A model generated the notes under the pieces. The model saw only the letters and a list, made by a program, of their open reading frames with translations, was not told the origin of the DNA and ran no database searches. Positions 37,404 through 48,206 of a stretch of 64,000 nucleotides of DNA are shown here, one piece after another. Within the stretch, counting starts at the first letter, position 1. Each line of letters opens with the position of its first letter. The DNA comes from Xylocopa sonorina (lineage: Eukaryota > Arthropoda > Insecta > Hymenoptera > Apidae). The stretch spans positions 4,344,501-4,408,500 of the forward strand of contig NC_135199.1 of NCBI RefSeq assembly GCF_050948175.1, written 5' to 3'. The position numbers and the translations under genes were made by a program.

Positions 37404-39372
37404 ATATCTCGCTGGGTGGTCGCGTTCGCATCTAATAAGAAAAATGCCGGATCAGACGTCGGTATTTCTCGCCGTTTGTCAGATATTACACGCAAGCGTT
37501 CCGATCCGACGATAAAACTTTATGCGAAAACGAAATACCACGGGCGACGGCTCGATACTGGTAACATTTTCAGGTATTCGCGTCTCGTACCTCGTGGCTG
37601 GTAAATTTTTTCGAGGACGACGATTGGCAGGCTGGCTGGTTACAAGCTCTCTCTTTTATCTACCCGAGGGCGGGGGAAAATCTCGCGTTTTGTCCGGATG
37701 TGACGTGCACGGTGTCCCAAGAGGGGAATTCAGTACCACGGCAATGGAGAACTCGTATAGATAATTCTACGCGTGGAAAATCGTCTGCCCGGTGCTGTTT
37801 GACGGGATACGCCAATATTTGTTACCGCTAATCGGTATGAATTAGTGTAAACATAATGTTACTTGTTTGAGGTGAAAACTTCCGCGATGGGTTGCTTCAT
37901 ATAGCTGTCCAAACAGTGAAATCGCTTTACGGTAGCGCAGCACATTTCCACTTGTTATTTTAATAGAAATTAATAACGATCCGATGTGGAGAACAGTTTT
38001 TAACGACGAATCAATTTTACATACATTGCGTTTGAATAATCGCGGACAGCGACAGGCGGAGCTATTTGTCTGGCGAAGTTATTTGTACGATTGAAAACTA
38101 ATTTCCAGAATACGCCGGCAAATTAAAAATTGCGTCGATATTAAACAAAAACGCTTCACGCGCTTTTTACGACCAGCAAAAGATAATGTTCGCGGCAGCC
38201 AGAGTTTCGAGGCTGCAATATCACTGATTAAAAACAAGTCCAATCAACTGTACTTGTCTCAAGCACTTTCGATATTATTAAAAGCGTTGTCACGGCAGCG
38301 TAGCTCATCTCCGTAAAACGTAGCAAATTGACTGCTTACTTTACCAGAGGGGGAGGGGACGGAAGTTCTGAAGTAAGAAAAAAAAGCTATTCGAATAATT
38401 GGTCATTCGAGTGAACTGCTTTGGTGATGGAGCGAGGGCGATCGCGGAGGGCCGATATTCAAAGAGTGGGGTGGTTAAAAACTCGAATAAGAGAAGAACG
38501 AGATCGAAAGGGGCGTGGAAGGCGAAGGTTACAAGAGAGGTGACGGTGTAAACAGCACTTTGTATCGACGCCTGCCTCCTTTCTTTCCGCCATCGTCGTG
38601 TAACGCTCTCGAGGCGAGTTTAAGCTCACTCCAGGAGAACCTTTTTTCCATCTCATCCCTCTTTCGATCGCTCTGAATCCACCACTTAGTTGCGACCCTT
38701 CTCCCCATCAAGTGTCAACCCTTCCAGGACGAATGGATCTGGCGTCGAATTGACTGCGTGAAAGCGCGCGATTGTTGCGACCTCGAAAAGGTTCGGTTTG
38801 AAAAAAGAACGGCGGAAGGCCAAGCGTTACGTGTCGAATCGTGGTAACGGGGGATGAAAAGCGGGTTCGCCGCGCGATGATTGAAACGGAGGAGGAGCGA
38901 ACGAATTTTAAATCGCTTCGATATGTGCGCGTATCGTTTCAAAGTGAAGTGCTAATGTAACGGAATCGACGCGTCTCAATGGTAACAGCTTTTGGAGCTC
39001 ACACGACTCTTCCGCTTCTTTTCCTACCGCCAACACAATGCCAGCATAAAAGAGCATTCAGTCCCGATCAAACATTGTCTGCTTAGCAGCGAAAACAGAA
39101 TCGTACTATTCAGTGTTGCGCGAATAGGGTGTCGTGTCTGAACCACAAAGGCGATGGCGTTCCAGAAAGGATTCTACAAAGGGAGAAATGTGTCCTCCAT
39201 CGAAAGGAATTCAGGCCGAAGGTCGAGAGGTGCGCGGGTGGGGGTGGATAGTGGGTGAAGTTAGCAAGAGGTTGGAGGACGCTCGTAAGGGTGAGAAAAC
39301 TGAAAAATAGTTGGCACCCGTTGCCATGGCCACTAAGTACCCAGGATCGCGGCGACGGACCACAAATGCACC

Positions 39373-39416
39373 ATCTCTCTCTCTCTTTCTCTCACCCTCT
39401 CACTCTTGCTCTCTTC
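39373..39416. repeat. Imperfect (CT)n tract
   Basis: CT dinucleotides interrupted by TT, CACC and CACT. It is a pyrimidine tract on the plus strand and part of the GA/CT cluster. Confidence 0.9.
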
Positions 39417-40860
39417 GTATCTTTTCATACGGTTTAAATGGATGGATTTTTATTATTTCTGGCAGCGATCGTTCGAAGGAAATAGAAGGATGTCTCCGCG
39501 TACGCGAATACGACGAAAAAAAAAAGGTAAAAAGCAGCAAAACGCTCGGTGGAAGAGGATAAAAAATAAATGGCCCGGGCAGGCTTGAATATTCCAATGC
39601 GGACAGGACCTGACTAGCGTTTTACATTTAACGATTTCTGTCTCAGGATATTTTTGCGTCGCGTCCCGAATTCAACGAATTTTACGCGCGTTTAATATTC
39701 TCAACGATTTCGACCATGTAATTCCGCTGCGGCAAATTCCAATGTTTAATTTCCCCCTATTTTTGCTTTCATTGTACACACGTCCCTTTTTTTCCCCTAC
39801 GTTACTGACATGAAAATAATTAAAAGTATTGCAAACAGGTTTGGAAACGTTCCGATGAATATTTTGTACGCTGCATGGAAAAAGATTATCGTAATCGTTT
39901 GGCTTGGATTGTTGTTTTTTTAATTCGATTCTGATTATTCACGCAAACGAATCAAAATTTCCGCAACAATGCACGAATTTACGCGTGCTAGGGGAACAAA
40001 ATTTTCGGAAATATCGAAGTGGAATTAGCTTCCTCTCTCAATTGGTTGCAATATTTCCCTTCTCGTTCGCCTTTTGCGACTGGCAAAGCAGTGCATAATG
40101 GCGCGTAAAAGCACAAGCCAGCTGCGCGCTGCTCTAATACGAATGGCGATGCTATGAAAAATTGAAAATATGTTCGGCATCCATTTTTCTCTGGTGCTCG
40201 TAGACAGGAAAAGATTGGGACCACGTCGAGCTGCATTTTTCCTGCGCAGTCAAATTTCAACGTTATTGCGAATAACTGAATCGTTGCAATGATACTGGTA
40301 CGAGTGTAATTTTTGCGAGTGTATCATACCAAGTCGGCCGACAATACATATAAAATGATCATTTTACGAATGATAAAGTATCAATTAAACGTTTAAACTG
40401 AATTCCATTTGTTATTACCATTGTGCTCCACAGAGAAATTTGTGCTCATAGTACACCGCGAAAATAAGAACGTTCTCTCGAATTCACTAACGACCAAACA
40501 TCGCCAAATCCGATTGTACAATTCGCGGTGAACTCGCTCGAAATGTCTATCGTCTTAGCGTTCCCTAATTAAGACTCAGTCGCGGACGAGCCCCATCGGG
40601 CCGTTCCCCCGGGTCGATCGATATTTCGTACACGATGAGTGAATATCTCTCGTTCTTGAGGGGACAGAAGAGGGCGGGGGGCGAGAATACCTCGAATTCC
40701 TCAACTTCGATTATTACATCGAGCACTCATTGCGCCTGGGAATTTTCCAGCTAGGTTCACCGCACTATTTTCTCCCGTTGCTTCGGAATGTTCCTTTCTC
40801 CAAAGGGAAAACGCGAGCTCGTAGCGAATACAGCGAACGCGGAGAAGGGCAGCAGGTGGA

Positions 40861-40885
40861 AAGAGAGAGAGAGAGAAAGAGAGAG
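40861..40885. repeat. (AG)n microsatellite
   Basis: AG repeat with one AAAG interruption, followed by further purine-rich sequence to about 40.94 kb. Confidence 0.9.
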
Positions 40886-41224
40886 CCAGGGTGAAGGGTA
40901 TAACGAGGATAGAGGGAGAGGGAAACGAGAGGGACAGAAACGGTAGTTAGAGCGTGTACTCTATGTTTCCGTCCTGCTATGCTTGTATTTCACAACCTCG
41001 TTAAGCTCCGCAGTTGGATTCCGCACGGCTACGAGAAGGTCGCAACAAATAACTTCATCGAAGCCGCCGCGACGACCATTTTCCCCGGCACGACGATTTT
41101 CCAGGATGTCTGTTTCACGACTGTTTACATATACGATCCTACGGGAACGAGGCAGAGATTTCAATCTGAACGTCGCGTTCTGCCAACAGCGTCGAGTTTC
41201 CTGAAAATCATCTGCGCGGCGAAA

Positions 41225-41256
41225 GAGAGAGAGAGAGAGAGGGGGGGGGGGGGGGG
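41225..41256. repeat. Compound (GA)8-(G)16 tract
   Basis: A perfect GA run passes directly into 16 consecutive G (41241-41256). A G16 run is rare and unstable, can form quadruplexes in many registers, and is also a common place for assembly or sequencing error. Confidence 0.9.
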
Positions 41257-42540
41257 AAGAGGGAGAAAGGGATGGTGAACGATCAAAGTCGTTGCTCGAT
41301 TAACACGCGAGGCGGAGGCGGGTTGGCGAGACACGGAGGACCGTGAAATCGCGCGTAATGCACGGAACGGAAACGTTGTCGAGTTTCTTTATGGACTCGT
41401 AAAAGGAAACGAAGTGGGTCAAGACGGTGGAGCAATAGGCGGCAACAGATGGAATTTAATTCTTGTATAGCCGGGGCGCTCGTTCGAAAATTGAACCATT
41501 TTAGAGGGTCAGCGAAATTCTCCAGCATCGTGTTTAATTCGATCAGAAGCGGTTGTTTGTACGAATAATACTAACGCTGTCTATTTTATTTTAGCTGTAA
41601 CAAACATTTCGCGGGGAAATGGATTCTCGCGATAAAAATAATTAACGCCGAGGAATATTTCATTGATCCTGAATAACAGAACGCTCCGAAGAAGAATGAA
41701 TAAATCACGTGTGGATCGTTGGCTCTTAGAATTCCGAATGCTTTCAATTTGTAACATCCACACGATTAGAGGAACGAGTCGAAACGGCGTTCGATCGAAA
41801 ACAGATCGCTCGCTCTAATCTATTCCATCGCGGAGGTTCACGGTATCGCAGAATTCCAGCAGAATCGTGCCGGCGCGCAAGCAGATCCATTTTGTCGGCG
41901 GGATCATATTCGCCGTTGAAATAAATCTCGGGCTGCGAGCCATTCTTAGATGCACGCAATTGGCTGTCTGCAGGCGTTGCCAAAGTGTAATAAATAGCAG
42001 CGCGCCGCGCCGTATGGAAATGAGACGGATATTAAGTTATGACCGATCGTTTGTCTTATCGTCCCGGCGAAATTAAACCTTGGAAACTTTAAGTTTGAAG
42101 GCGGCTCGACGGACGCGAAACCGGATACAAATACAGGCGGAGAAAAATATTGCGACCCCCTTCGTTTCCGTCGACCTACACGGAATGCAAAGCGGCTTAA
42201 TGCGTTACGTGACGATCGCGGAACGTTTCACCACGCGAATCGACCGTTACGGAACGTTCCGCTCCTCTTGGCCTCCTCAAATCTGACTGGTAACTCTTTC
42301 CCTTTTGCGTAACGAATATCGTTTACCGTCGTTTACATACGTGTTTCTGATAGGTACAATTTAAATGGATTATAAAAATGGACTATAAAATTTCATCGTT
42401 TCGATTGTAATTCGAAACGGAAAACACAATGATTGTTGCGGAGCGTAATAAAAACGTGAAATTCTGTTACCTTCGAATACAGCAGTTATTAAATTGCTAC
42501 AACTTCGAAACATAACAAATCATCCGTTGAAAAAAACACA

Positions 42541-42690
42541 CAAATATCGTGTACATCGTAAAACTACCCTTCCGAACCAACATCCCACAAATAAACGAAT
42601 CCCCTTTACCAATAGACCCCCACCGTAAACCAATAACACGATTAAAACGCAAACGCGATACAACATCCGCTAGCCAACCGCACGCTCTCC
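42541..42690 (-). other. Strongly C-skewed, A-rich block
   Basis: By hand count, 42541-42660 has about 11 G and 39 C, the opposite skew to the block at 56 kb. A GTG-started 65-codon frame (42549-42746) with a KRKR cluster spans it but is bounded by a TGA 21 bp upstream. Strand-biased noncoding DNA is favoured. Confidence 0.5.
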
Positions 42691-42988
42691 CAAGAATCGA
42701 GGATTCCGGATTCAGAAGAAAGAAAAGTAAAACGTATTATCGTTGACCGCCAAGTGGCCGATAATTCTCGCGAGCATCCCGGCCAGAATTCGTTCTCGGT
42801 GGTGCATCGGATCGCCGTACAACGTTCCACCCCTAGAGACGATACGGAGCCATTGTCAGGCTCGAACGAGCGACCGTTGGAGGCGAAAGCATTTAGATAA
42901 AAAATTACCGAAGAAGAGGGGCTTTATATATCTGCCTCGTGACGCCAAGCGCCATCGTGCGCGGTATACAGTCCAGAAAACGAATGGG

Positions 42989-42990
<2 letters not shown>

Positions 42991-43031
<41 letters not shown>
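42991..43031. repeat. (TC)20 microsatellite
   Basis: A perfect TC run of about 41 bp, long enough to be polymorphic. It causes the Ser-Leu repeat in overlapping spurious frames. Confidence 0.97.
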
Positions 43032-43034
<3 letters not shown>

Positions 43035-43332
43035 CGAATAAGGGCTGGAAAAATGTATTTCCTCCAAAATTATTCCCACTTTTGGGTGTTCTCTATCCCT
43101 CGCAGGCTGTCTGTCGCCGTTTCTTTCGGCCGTTAGACGGCGGCTGGTCGGAACCAGAGCTAACGTCGAAAGAGAGACGACGACGCGGCCGCGAATCTGC
43201 CGTCGCTCCTTCTATCCGGGCCGATAAATCCTCACAACGCCGGGCCCCGGCAGGCAGGAAGAAAATTTTCACAGCCAAGCCATCGGATCAACGGATCTAC
43301 CGTGCACGTTGGCTGAAATGATATTTCAATCC

Positions 43333-43357
43333 GGGCACGGTGGGATGGGGTTGAGGG
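43333..43357 (+). other. Predicted G-quadruplex
   Basis: Four G runs of at least three (starting 43333, 43342, 43347 and 43355) with loops of 6, 2 and 4 nt. Confidence 0.55.
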
Positions 43358-43519
43358 TGGCGGAGGCTTCGCCGTGGGCATACGCCACTCTCAGCCCGCT
43401 AATGCCGCAGATGATTGATACTAATAGAAACGCGCTCCGCTGGAGTCTTTAAATAAACGAAACGCGAACGTTGCCCCTCGTTGGTAAATCGAAACAATTC
43501 AAGGGGAAAGAGGGAGGGC

Positions 43520-43550
<31 letters not shown>

Positions 43551-43557
43551 GGAGAGA
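43520..43557. repeat. (AG)n microsatellite with GG interruptions
   Basis: About 11 perfect AG units followed by GGAGAGAGGGAGAGA. It is the last member of the GA/CT cluster. Confidence 0.95.
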
Positions 43558-44699
43558 AATATCGTTGGAACAAGAGTTGTCTGGGACGTTCAACTCTGAC
43601 CCGGTCTCCCGGGGGAGTTCCGTTTGTCGACGCGATAAAAATCGGCGACAGTGGAAATGGGAACGAACGCGTTGTTATATTTATTATCATTTGTTGGTAA
43701 TTGTTAATGCAGGAGACACGGCTGAAATTGAAAGATCGAAATGTTATTCGCATGAAAATACGCGTACGTGTTACTCTGATATTGAGACACGCGACAGACA
43801 GCACGCTGCTGGAAGTTACAAGTACGAATGATTTTTTTATATATGTTATATTATGTGATTAAACGTTCGACTAAAAGAGTTATAATTTACCAGACACGAC
43901 GTCCCCTTCAAATCGCCGATCGTTTCACAGAACCCTTCATTCGTTCCTACGAAAAAAACACTTTCTCCAACTGCACGCCAAAATGAAGCCAGGCTAATAT
44001 TGCCACCCCGAGAGTCCTTAAAAATACATCACCGCAGGCACATAAATTTATGCGATAAAAAGCGGGACGATTTTTCAACGTCACCATATCGGCCGTTCGA
44101 TCAGCCCCGATCCACGCTCCTCCTAGAATCAGACAACGCGGAGATGATAGCCAAGATTTTCGACAGACCACAGACTTCCTTAATCCCACGCGCCGTTGGT
44201 TGGCTAGATTATTTGTCCCCATCCCTCTCTCCTCCCTACCGCGGTTCCATTGCACGGCTGGAGGCCCTCCGCTACCCTGGTCTAACGGGCAGAGCTCTCC
44301 CTCTTCGACCACACGGAGCGACGTTTCCGTGGCTGATTTAGAGCCACTAATCTCAGCGCAGAAGCATCCCTGGCGACGCTCTGCCTAGGACACGGCCAGC
44401 AACGCGAAGGGGGTGGGAAACGAGTGTCGCTCGTGCGGCGTCGCTGGTGGAGCGAGCAACAACGAGGGCCACGACGCAACGGCAGAAAGGGGGTTGAAAT
44501 AGAAGAGGGCGACACGAATAGTTGACCGCCGTCCGAGCGTTTCGAATCAATTCTTGCCCCTCGTATACGCTCCGCACGTAGGGATACTGCGGTTCCATTT
44601 TCCAATAATATGACCGCCCCGTTGACCAGGACTGGACCTTAATCTTGTCAGCCTCGAACGATGATGTAGAACCACAAGGTATCACGTGAAACTACGCGC

Positions 44700-44940
44700 G
44701 TTCTCGGTGTGCCAAGGGAAAAGGGGCAAAGAGGAAAGTGGAAAATCGGCGACGGGGACACCTTAGGGGTTGCAATGTGATGCTTGTGGTAAAACAATTC
44801 ATCGATGTTGAAGCGAGATATTCTCAGATTTTTAACGAAGGATTGAGAACGTAAAAGAATGAAGGGGGTGAAAGTAAGAGTAGGTTAGAGTATGAAAAAG
44901 AAAATGTTTAATATGCAAAATATGGGGTGAATTAATTCCA
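44700..44940 (+). other. Purine-rich, C-poor block
   Basis: G and A dominate the plus strand, and C is nearly absent at 44.84-44.94 kb. No gene or repeat unit is recognised. Confidence 0.4.
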
Positions 44941-46203
44941 AGCACTTGCTTTGTAACATATAATCGATCAATTCGATCGAATGCAAGGAGAAAAAAGACG
45001 GCGATAAGAAGCTGTCACGGCAAGCGCAATGGAATCGAAGGATCTTGAGGACGAAAATGTTACAGGATCGAACGGGCGTTCCATTGAAACGACAATGATG
45101 GGCTTCTTTTGTGCCACGACCCTTTCATGTAACCGAAAATGACTGTCAGACGGGGGATAGAAGCTGGAAATTATTGACGTAATATTGGAAACCAATAAGG
45201 ACACAGATGAGAATTGCCCGGAACGACCGTTATTAGATATATGCTAGGCCGTACGTGGACGGAAACGGCCGGTTAAACGTGAATTTTCGACGGCGATCAC
45301 CGCACGTGCTTGATCCGATAAAGCGACGAGATCAGCGAGTTATACCGGGTCTTGATGGCGTATTAAAATATTTAACGACTCTCCTCGAGACGGTACGATC
45401 TGTAATATGTATACGGCGACTGTATGTGTGCTCGTTTGAATGCAAAGGCGACATTTTTCGGTAACGGGATTGATTTTCAATTTAAAAGACATCGCGTTAT
45501 CAAGGACGTCTTAAAAATCGTTCGAAGCGAGCCGCAATTAATCCTCGCGATCGATCCCTCGATTAAAAAGCATCCGATATTTATCGTAATTCGAGACTCT
45601 TTTATAGGCCGTGTTTCTTCTTCAGAGTGAACCGTACGCGTCTTTATCCCACACAATTTCACGGTACTCAACAATTTAATGGAAATCACATTACTCATTA
45701 TACAAGGTTTATCTCTATTATTCCACCTCTCGTACAGACGTAATCATATTGTTTCCCAACCGGGACAAAAAAAAAAGGATCGTCTCGCCGGACAAAGGAA
45801 TATTTCAATTCCGTCGAAAACAATAGACTTCAAAGCCGCTATTTCTCGGCTGCCTAGCGTTTCATCAAACCGTTCCGTGACCGTAGAGCGTGGAGGCAGA
45901 ACGAACGGCCGCTCTGAACTTCTAATATTCTCGTTATACGTTGCGGGCCGGTAACGAAGTATTCGCGGCTGCTACATCAAGACGCGAGCATATCGTTGCC
46001 CCGGCCTTAAGATTGCTACGGCGCGGCCTGGTATTTGCACTGGTTAAATATAATAACATCAGGGGCTCTCCCGAGCTGCCTCTCGACGTCGCTCGCGGGA
46101 GGAGCCGGGAAAATATATACGGGGACCGCAGGCTCGCAGACAAGTCGCGGTACGATAAGCAGAAAAAGGACAGGCGAAATGGTGGATGAAAGGGGCGGCG
46201 CGA

Positions 46204-46223
46204 GGGAGAGGGGCTCGGGGGGG
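46204..46223 (+). other. Predicted G-quadruplex
   Basis: GGG, GGGG and a G7 run that can supply two more triplets, with loops of 3, 3 and 1 nt. Confidence 0.65.
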
Positions 46224-46686
46224 AAAAATGCAATTGCGCGACATCCACTTTTCGCGGACCTTCCGCCGCGAATGACACTTTATTAAAAGTCGCGACTGCG
46301 GCCACGCAGCGGGCCGCGCGATATTAAATTGGCAGGATATTAAAGTATGTTTCGCGCGGGCGAGGCGGGAATCCTGGTTGACCCGCTTCCTCCACGAGCG
46401 TGTTGCGTGCCGTTGGTTCATTAAAACTTGCGGAACCGGAAGACGATAAAGGATCAAAGTGTTCGGCGATCGTCGCGATCGAATTAAAATTCAATGAGAA
46501 CGAAGCGGTGGGAACGATTAACGCCCGGCACACCTACGGAATGTGTAATTAGGGTGAATTAAAAAATAAATTGAGACGATGGACGGGGATGGAAGGGGGT
46601 TGCTTTTCGGAGAGTAGTAACACTCGCGCTTCTGGACTAGTCGGCACTGTAATCCCCGCGAGGGGATTATAACGCACGGTATTGCG

Positions 46687-46692
46687 GTAAGT
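46687..46692 (+). other. Isolated splice-donor-like site
   Basis: GCG is followed by GTAAGTACGG, a good match to a 5' splice site. No convincing exon or acceptor lies upstream, so it may be a decoy. Confidence 0.07.
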
Positions 46693-47502
46693 ACGGCGTC
46701 ATCATCCACCGCGGTTCCCTATTTTAATTAATGCTTTAAATAGTCTACTTTTCGCTCTCCGCGGAACCAAAATCTGCCTTTCGCTCGTAATTATTTTCGA
46801 ACGAAGAAAAAACGTGCCAACAAGCCGAAACGAAAAAACAAACGTTGCCGGTATGAAAAATTATCTCTTGCCTCCTTTTTTCCGCCACTTTTTCTGAATT
46901 AAAAATAGAACTCGGTTCTTTCAGAATAAAGGGAAAACCACGAGAGCAGGTGCGGCGAACGCTAGAGAAGCACCGTATGGTCGAGCAGTTGACGAGGAGA
47001 ACGGCGGAAAGAGCCAGGGTCGCGGGTAAAGAGTGCAGAGTGAAGTTCTCAAGTAGTAACGGCCAGGCTGCGGTCAGACGCAGCTGCAGGACGAGCGGAG
47101 ACAGCGGAAGACCGCATTGTTCCAAGAGAAACAAAAGGATCAGGCTCATGGCCAGACGATTATTCGCCGTTTAGCGGGGCGAAAAAAGGGCGGCGAGGGA
47201 CACTCTCGACGGGCATAGAAATAGAAACCACCGCGGAGGAGTGGAGGGCGGAATAAAGGAAACGCGGACGGGGCAACGGGACAAAGGGCGTTAAACGAAA
47301 AACGCCGCGGTTCGTAGACGCGAAAACGGGTCGGCGGGAGCGAGGCAACAAAAACTATTAACGCCGCTGGAAAAACGGGACGGGGTCGACACGGTTAATT
47401 AATAATGTATCCTGGTTTCGTCCACGGAGTTTAATAATATGGAAAGTCGATGCAGCGCGTGATATTTATCCGGCGATATTTATTCCGCATCTAATATCGA
47501 AG

Positions 47503-47508
47503 GTAAGT
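47503..47508 (+). other. Isolated splice-donor-like site
   Basis: GAAG is followed by GTAAGTGG, which fits the donor consensus. It lies about 80 bp before the strong G-quadruplex motif at 47584. No paired acceptor is obvious. Confidence 0.08.
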
Positions 47509-47583
47509 GGACGGAGGAATTTCGTAATTTAATATTATTCTTCGAGTAATTAATCGAGTACGCGGAGGATATTAAAAACGCTT

Positions 47584-47606
47584 GGGGGAAGGGAGGGGTG
47601 GGAGGG
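47584..47606 (+). other. Very strong predicted G-quadruplex
   Basis: Five G runs (G5, G3, G4, G3, G3) are separated by loops of only 2, 1, 1 and 1 nt, the arrangement expected of the most stable parallel quadruplexes. An AT-rich stretch lies just upstream and a donor-like site 80 bp before it. Confidence 0.85.
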
Positions 47607-48049
47607 TGGTTTCCGCTCAAGTTACCGTGACCACGTCTAACGGACGGAGTCAATAAATGCGAGGAAGCGCGGTGCTTCTTTTTCGAACGTTTTCTAGTCG
47701 CGCCCGCTACAAAAGGTATCTCGATACGTTGAACGGTGCACGCCAGTTTCTTTTGTGAAGATTCTGCGACAAAGTTCGGCCCTGGCGTCGTGCCACTGCG
47801 TCTCCTTCGACTGTGTCTTTGTACGCCGGAAAGCTTGTCGGAATAATGTCTCCTGACCCTTTTCGGCCCCCGCCTCGCCTCGTCTCTTTCTATTCGCCCG
47901 GCTACGTACGATTTACGACGTGTTAAAAAAGTTACGGTAAATGAAGTTCTTTTAGTCTCCGGGGGGAACTTGGAAATTAGACTGGGAAGACGCGACGGAG
48001 ATCAGCAGATTGCAGATTCGCTGGTGGAAATCGTAAAAATGTTCCGGGC

Positions 48050-48206
48050 TTGATGATTAAGGGAAGCGGAGGAATATTAGAAAATTCTGCAGCTCGGTGT
48101 AACTGCGGATGTTTCCCAGGGAAACGCGGGGATATTCGAACAGCTCGCAGCTACGAAAATGTTATAGGATAATCTGTTTACTTAATCCTTTGATGATTAA
48201 GGGAAG
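48050..48206. repeat. 17-bp direct repeats 140 bp apart
   Basis: TTGATGATTAAGGGAAG occurs at 48050-48066 and again at 48190-48206. Each copy is preceded at some distance by AAAATGTT (48036-48043 and 48156-48163), suggesting a diverged local duplication with an indel of about 20 bp. The second copy also begins inside an inverted pair, CTTAATC and GATTAAG. Confidence 0.8.

Larger units (their letters stand above)
37404..43519. other. GA/CT-rich intergenic or intronic DNA
   Basis: Between the listed GA/CT tracts the DNA is CpG-rich and without supported frames. The frame at 42743-43321 is stretched by the (TC)20 repeat and begins with TTG. Confidence 0.4.
43558..48035. other. No gene seen; GC-rich with quadruplex motifs
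   Basis: Includes the C-poor block at 44.7 kb, GC-rich DNA at 46.0-46.3 and 47.0-47.4 kb, and two G-quadruplex motifs. Short frames only. Confidence 0.4.

Noticed and set aside
42743..43321. 192-codon plus-strand frame
   Set aside because: TTG start, and the Ser-Leu repeat is simply the translated (TC)20 microsatellite, which keeps the frame open.
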